A stretch of DNA of 64,000 nucleotides from Aquidulcibacter sp. GTDB lineage: Bacteria; Pseudomonadota; Alphaproteobacteria; Caulobacterales; Aquidulcibacteraceae. Position numbers and translations under genes: made by a program. Below the pieces are notes generated by a model that saw only the letters and a program-made list of their open reading frames with translations, was not told the DNA's origin and did no database searches. Positions 58,977 through 64,000 of this stretch are shown piece after piece. How positions within the stretch are numbered: the first letter of the stretch is position 1; each line of letters opens with the position of its first letter. The stretch lies in assembly GCF_020253525.1 (NCBI RefSeq), contig NZ_JADCBK010000002.1, positions 1 to 64,000 of the forward strand. Reading direction: 5' to 3'.

Positions 58977-60755
58977 GACCCCGGTGCTCGCCAGGCCGGC
59001 AGAGCCTGTTGCACCGGTTGCGCCGACAGGCGTGCTCGAACCCAAGCGGACACTGGCGCTAGCCAGACGCGGGTTATCTTGCGGTTCATAAGTTGGCGGA
59101 AGGCCACGGGCCAGCTTTTCAAGGCTTGGTGCACGCTGGCCAAAGCGGCGATGGTAAATCCACATATTGCTCATCACACGCTCTGCATAGACGCGGGCTT
59201 GGCCATTGGGGGCGGCTTCCATGAACATCAATGTGTCTTCTGCACCCTTAACACTCGCACTCCAACGGGTCACATTTCCGGGCCCGGCATTATAGGCCAT
59301 GAAGGTGCGGGTTAGGCAGTTTGAAACCACGCCCATCGCCATCATTTTTTCAAGATAGGCTTCCCCCAAAGTGACGTTCAATGTGGTGTCATTGAGCAAG
59401 CGCGGATTGCTTGCCAAATCCCGACGGCCCGTCATCCACGCGGCCGTTCGCGGCATGACCTGCATCAAGCCCCGAGCGCCAGCATAGGATTTTGCATCTG
59501 TGTCAAATTTCGATTCTTGACGCATCACTGCCAACACAACCGCACGGTCAAGCACAAACTCGCCACCCACAGGGCGGAATTGGTCGGGGACTGGGTAGAG
59601 CGCTGCCAAGGCTGCTGCCGATGAGGACTGCGCGATCCTTTCGGCTACGGGGTCCAAGTTCAAGCTACGGGCCACGGCCAGATAGCCTAAATCGTCTTCG
59701 GCTCGCGCGCGGCTCCAACTATTGAAAAGCTCAGCCTCTGCATCCGAAAGGCGGCCAACCTCTTTCAAAGCCGCCGCACGGCGTACCCCTGGATCGGTGC
59801 GCATCAATCGGGCTGCGCGATCCCTCTCATCTTGAGCTTGGGGAATGCGCAATGTATCCCAGCGTCCGAGCCGCGCCAGCGCCAATTGCCCATAAAAGGT
59901 CAAAGGATTGGAAGCTGCTTGCTCCAAAAAGGATTGCGTCCTGCCCTTATCACCCAGCTTTTCAGAGGCACGTGCGGCCCAAAATGCCCCGGCAGAGCGC
60001 GCCCAATCGTCACTTGCGTTCCAATTGGCAGCGGCGGTGAACATGGTTTGAGCGGTTGCAAAATCGCCTAAGCGATAAGCAGCAAGGCCGCCAATCCAAC
60101 CAGCTTGCCCTGATTGAGGGCCAGTTACCGCTTCTCGTGCCATGGCAAGCGCTGTTTCATCATCGCCAGCATAGAAGCGCGCGGCCAAGGTATCAATTTG
60201 TGCACGATGGGCGCGTGTCGCGCCCTGACCAATGGGAATGGGAATAAAGCTTGGCTCACGCACCACCCCCATGGAGCGGCGGGTCGGCACGGGGTCGGGC
60301 CGTTTCAGGCGGAAGGGTGTCGGGACTACCCCCATAATACGGGCTGCTTGAATGGCATCTTCCTGTGCCGCTTGAGCACGCTCATACACGGCGCTCGCCC
60401 CAGCAACATCACCCCAGCGCTCCAGCCAAGCGGCCATAGCGGGCAGATCGGGCGGTGTCGCCGGTGAGACTAAGCGTGCGCGTTCCACATGCGGCTTCAA
60501 GGTGCCATCGGAAATCGTCGGCAAGATATCCTCAAGAACAGCTTTTTGATTAGCGGTGGCTGCCGCAAAGGCCCTGCGGTAATTGGCTTCATCACTGCTG
60601 GTGAGGATATCTGGGCCCGCAACTGTGCCCCGCAATGCGACAGCCGGTGCTGCGGTCTGCGCAAGGGCTGCCGTCGATAAACAGGCAAAGCCAAGGCAGC
60701 TGGCAACCAGAATCGGCCTCACGAAAGCGCGCTTAAGTCCGCCAATTTGTGTCAT
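58962..60755 (-). CDS. Soluble lytic murein transglycosylase (SLT domain)
   Basis: VLAVMRQESKFDTDAKSYAGARGLMQVMPRTA, FMAYNAGPGNVTRW. Confidence 0.95.
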   Translation of the reverse strand: MTQIGGLKRAFVRPILVASCLGFACLSTAALAQTAAPAVALRGTVAGPDILTSSDEANYRRAFAAATANQKAVLEDILPTISDGTLKPHVERARLVSPATPPDLPAMAAWLERWGDVAGASAVYERAQAAQEDAIQAARIMGVVPTPFRLKRPDPVPTRRSMGVVREPSFIPIPIGQGATRAHRAQIDTLAARFYAGDDETALAMAREAVTGPQSGQAGWIGGLAAYRLGDFATAQTMFTAAANWNASDDWARSAGAFWAARASEKLGDKGRTQSFLEQAASNPLTFYGQLALARLGRWDTLRIPQAQDERDRAARLMRTDPGVRRAAALKEVGRLSDAEAELFNSWSRARAEDDLGYLAVARSLNLDPVAERIAQSSSAAALAALYPVPDQFRPVGGEFVLDRAVVLAVMRQESKFDTDAKSYAGARGLMQVMPRTAAWMTGRRDLASNPRLLNDTTLNVTLGEAYLEKMMAMGVVSNCLTRTFMAYNAGPGNVTRWSASVKGAEDTLMFMEAAPNGQARVYAERVMSNMWIYHRRFGQRAPSLEKLARGLPPTYEPQDNPRLASASVRLGSSTPVGATGATGSAGLASTGVLSLR

Positions 60756-60911
60756 GTCACTTTGGGTCAAACCATCTGGGCCCTTCGCCGAAGTGCTTGA
60801 TAAACTCTGGAAATCCATAAGCTTACCAAACCAACTTGCCTGCTTGCCCTGACCATTTTGGTCAGAGGTCCATGACGCCCTCGCCCGACCTAACGGGCAT
60901 TTTGGGCGGAT

Positions 60912-61766
60912 TTAACCGCCTTTTGCCCCGTTTCTGCCCTTGGTGGCAACGCCCAAAGCTGAGATTTTCTGTTCAAATCTTAATAAATCTTGCCAGGCGA
61001 GCGCTTTGTCGCGCGGCCTGTTCAACAGATAGGCAGGCGAAATAAGGCATTGGGCATAGATTGATGCTCCTGTGGCCTCCAACCCTAGGCGATATTCAAA
61101 CGACCGAGTACGCAACTTCATAATGCCATCGGACGTGTTGAGAAGCGTTTGACCAGTCAGACCGCCCACCATAAGTACCGCTTTAGGCGCGGCAAGTTCG
61201 ATATGGCGCACCAAGAAGGGACGGCACAAAGCGACTTCCTCGGCGGTTGGATTGCGATTGCCCGGTGGACGCCAAGGTATGAGGCAGGTCAGATAGCAAT
61301 CCTGCTGCCGATCAAGCCCGATACTGGCTAACATTTTCGTGAGCAATTCGCCCTCGGGCCCCTGAAATGGCTTGCCCAGTTCATCATCCTCGCGAACGGC
61401 AGTTTCCCCGATGACCATGATATCGGCACCAACCCGACCATCGGCAAAGACGGTGGTGCGTGCATTGGCCTTTAACCCGCAACCATCAAAGCTCTCCAAA
61501 GCTTTATAGAGCGCGTCTAAACTCGAGCAGGATTGGGCTAGTCGATGGGCTTCAGCGAGCGCATCGACTGGTTTTTTGGCGTTTGTGACGCGCGCGGGTG
61601 TAACTTTTGTCTCTGGAGCGGGGGCTTCTGCGGCTTGACGTTGTAAAGCTTGGGTGCGTGCCCGTAGGGCGGGACCCAAATCACACGGCTCGAGTCCTGC
61701 CAGTTCCCACCAGTGCGCCAATGCTTGGGCAGCGGCTTCTACAGTTAAACTTGGGCGTACATGCAT
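60912..61766 (-). CDS. Uracil-DNA glycosylase superfamily protein (family 4-like), divergent active site
   Basis: ALESFDGCGLKANARTTVFADG...GKPFQGPEGELLTKMLASIGLDR...IPWRPPGNRNPTAEEVALCRPFLVRHIEL...SPAYLLNRPRDKALAWQDLL; start at 61766. Confidence 0.88.
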   Translation of the reverse strand: MHVRPSLTVEAAAQALAHWWELAGLEPCDLGPALRARTQALQRQAAEAPAPETKVTPARVTNAKKPVDALAEAHRLAQSCSSLDALYKALESFDGCGLKANARTTVFADGRVGADIMVIGETAVREDDELGKPFQGPEGELLTKMLASIGLDRQQDCYLTCLIPWRPPGNRNPTAEEVALCRPFLVRHIELAAPKAVLMVGGLTGQTLLNTSDGIMKLRTRSFEYRLGLEATGASIYAQCLISPAYLLNRPRDKALAWQDLLRFEQKISALGVATKGRNGAKGG

Positions 61767-61947
61767 GCCTTCAGCAATCCTATCGCAGATTTTGCGGCGG
61801 TTTGGGCGCCTAACTGGTCTTGACCTTCGTCCTTTAAGACCTCGATAAGCATTCGTGAGGCTGATGACAAAGGCAATCTGAAATTTGTCCTCATGCGATA
61901 ACAGTCTAACTGATCCATGTAGGGCCGAGGCGAAAAGGGGAGTGACG

Positions 61948-63609
61948 ATGGCTTTTGACGCGATTGAGCGTGAATCGATGGAATATGACGTCCTAATCAT
62001 TGGAGCTGGACCAGCAGGTTTGGCAGCTGCGATCCGTTTGAAACAGCTCAATGAAGATTTGGCTGTCGCGGTGCTGGAAAAAGGCGGCGAAGTTGGGGCG
62101 CATATTCTCTCAGGCGTTGTTGTCGACCCAAAGGCTTTAGACGAGCTGTTGCCTGAATGGCGCGATGCGCCAGATCGGCCTTTGACCACGCAAGTAGAAA
62201 AAGACGAGCTGAAGCTCTTAGGGCAAGCGGGTGGTTTGCCTCTGCCCAATTTCATCATGCCACCCCTGATGAATAATCATGGCAATTTTATTGGCTCTTT
62301 GGGCAATGTTTGCCGTTGGCTGGGCGCCAAGGCGGAAGAATTGGGCGTGGAAATCTACCCAGGCTTTGCGGCTGCCGAAGTTGTCTATGATGAGGCAGGT
62401 GCGGTCAAAGGCGTGCAGGTCGGCGATATGGGCATCACCCGCGAAGGCGAGATGGGTCCAGACTTTACCCCCGGCATCAATATTTTCGCCAAATATACCC
62501 TGATCGGGGAAGGTGTCCGTGGTTCGCTGGCCAAGAAAATCATCGCCAAATATGGCCTTGATGACGGCAAAGAGCCACAAAAATATGGCATTGGCCTCAA
62601 GGAAGTTTGGCAAGTCGCGCCCGAGAAGCATAAGCCCGGTCTGGTTCAGCATGCCTTTGGCTGGCCTTTGGATTGGAGCACCGGTGGGGGCTCATTCCTC
62701 TATCACTGGGGCGATAATCTGGTCTCTGTCGGCTATGTAGTGCACCTAAATTATAAGAACCCATGGCTGAGCCCATTTGATGAGTTCCAGCGCTTCAAGC
62801 AGCATCCTGATGTCCGCCCAACCTTTGAGGGCGGCAAGCGCTTGTCTTATGGCGCGCGCGCCATCACCGAAGGCGGCTTGCAATCTGTGCCTAAACTGCC
62901 ATTCCCCGGCGGGGCGCTCATTGGCTGCTCGGCGGGCTTTGTGAATGTGCCGCGCATCAAGGGTAGCCATAATGCGATGAAGACCGGCATGCTGGCCGCA
63001 GAAACCGTTGCAGCAGCCATTGCTGCTGGTCGATCTGGCGATGTGTTGGAAGAGTATCAGGCAGCTTACGAGGCTAGCTGGGTCTATAAAGACCTTCAAT
63101 TGGTGCGCAATGTGAAGCCACTTCTCTCAAAGTTTGGCACGATCGTCGGCCTCGGCCTCGGCGGTATTGATATGTGGTGCACCACGGTGTTTGGCGGTTG
63201 GTCGCCCTTTGGTACACAAAAACATGGCAAAACCGATGCCGCCAGCCTGTTGCCGGCTGATCAATGCCCGAAGATTGAGTATCCAAAACCTGATGGTGTT
63301 GTGAGCTTCGACAAATTGTCGTCGGTCTTTTTGTCCAACACCAATCATGAGGAAAACCAGCCAATTCACTTGAAAGTGGCAGACCTCGCTTTGCAAAAGT
63401 CGAGTGAATTGGAAGTCTTCGCAGGTCCCTCCAACCGCTACTGCCCAGCAGGTGTTTATGAGTGGGTTGAAGATGGGGCTGGAAAGCGCTTCCAGATTAA
63501 TGCGCAGAACTGCGTCCATTGCAAAACTTGCGACATTAAGGACCCCAATCAGAACATCACATGGACCACGCCTCAAGGCGGGGAGGGGCCGATTTATCAA
63601 AACATGTAG
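61948..63609 (+). CDS. Electron transfer flavoprotein-ubiquinone oxidoreductase
   Basis: YDVLIIGAGPAGLAAAIRLKQ, C-terminal 4Fe-4S NRYCPAGVYEWVEDGAGKRFQINAQNCVHCKTCDIKDPNQNITWTTPQGGEGPIYQNM. Confidence 0.97.
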   Translation: MAFDAIERESMEYDVLIIGAGPAGLAAAIRLKQLNEDLAVAVLEKGGEVGAHILSGVVVDPKALDELLPEWRDAPDRPLTTQVEKDELKLLGQAGGLPLPNFIMPPLMNNHGNFIGSLGNVCRWLGAKAEELGVEIYPGFAAAEVVYDEAGAVKGVQVGDMGITREGEMGPDFTPGINIFAKYTLIGEGVRGSLAKKIIAKYGLDDGKEPQKYGIGLKEVWQVAPEKHKPGLVQHAFGWPLDWSTGGGSFLYHWGDNLVSVGYVVHLNYKNPWLSPFDEFQRFKQHPDVRPTFEGGKRLSYGARAITEGGLQSVPKLPFPGGALIGCSAGFVNVPRIKGSHNAMKTGMLAAETVAAAIAAGRSGDVLEEYQAAYEASWVYKDLQLVRNVKPLLSKFGTIVGLGLGGIDMWCTTVFGGWSPFGTQKHGKTDAASLLPADQCPKIEYPKPDGVVSFDKLSSVFLSNTNHEENQPIHLKVADLALQKSSELEVFAGPSNRYCPAGVYEWVEDGAGKRFQINAQNCVHCKTCDIKDPNQNITWTTPQGGEGPIYQNM

Positions 63610-63757
63610 GATTTGGCTGAACACCGGCGCGGATTGCGATCACATTTCACAGGCTGGCCTAAGTCTAGCCCTTGTTTGGTCACGCAATCAGCGCCAGTTT
63701 AGTCAGTGACCTATCCTCGGTCATTCCATCTATCCACGCTACCAGCAGGATATTGCC

Positions 63758-64000
63758 ATGCGCCTTAGAGCTGTCCTTTTTGCGACCACCACCATCCTCA
63801 TGGGCTCAATGCTTATGGCACCGATGGCTTGGGCTGCAGCACCGCCCACCATTGAGCGTACCCCCGATGCGGATCGAGCCAGCGCGATTGCGCGCGAGCG
63901 CGCTTATGCGGGCCTTAGCCTTGGTGACGCAATCCGGCAGGCCTTAATTGACGATGATTTGGAGTTTGCCTTCAAGTCTCTTGCCGCTTTGGGACGGGCA
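63758..64000 (+). CDS. Exported hypothetical protein, truncated by window end
   Basis: MRLRAVLFATTTILMGSMLMAPMAWAAAPP signal peptide; ORF open to the window edge. Confidence 0.65.
   Translation, partial: MRLRAVLFATTTILMGSMLMAPMAWAAAPPTIERTPDADRASAIARERAYAGLSLGDAIRQALIDDDLEFAFKSLAALGRA

Noticed and set aside
1-64000. CRISPR arrays, tRNA/rRNA genes, prophage or transposase genes
   Set aside because: None seen on reading; no regularly spaced repeats and no integrase or transposase ORF in the track.

Overview
This is a chromosomal window of an alphaproteobacterium. The gene set and order (DivJ-like kinase ... recA / cckA / flhB-fliR-fliQ) resemble Caulobacterales and relatives. It is gene-dense, with about 58 credible CDSs. 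The left ~800 bp are non-coding and packed with inverted repeats. Recognised modules are: a DnaA domain IV-only protein and SufE; a DivJ-like kinase; prfC; an ABC-F ATPase; tandem amidohydrolases; cobT; a fatty-acid oxidation block (fadB-like, thiolase, thioesterase, OsmC, two acyl-CoA dehydrogenases, MerR regulator); tadA; trxB; terC; a polyprenyl synthase; an OYE-family oxidoreductase; ispG; a RodZ-like protein; ptsP; lysC; ubiG; recA with an alphaproteobacterial LexA box; cckA; flhB/fliR/fliQ; queF; an APC permease; tlyA; a cluster of small secreted envelope proteins; an RNA methyltransferase; a zinc metallopeptidase; two arsenosugar-type glycosyltransferases; a lytic transglycosylase; a divergent UDG-family protein; and ETF-QO. 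The best candidate for an undescribed system is an A+T-rich, tightly overlapping three-gene operon at about 17.4-19.2 kb (TIGR04255-like protein plus two unknowns), inserted between cobT and the beta-oxidation block. Secondary candidates are an orphan MazF/PemK-fold toxin at 29.2 kb, a branched hairpin element at 452-591, and a UDG paralogue lacking canonical catalytic residues. No CRISPR array, tRNA, rRNA or transposase was seen. All family calls come from reading the translations; no database search was run.
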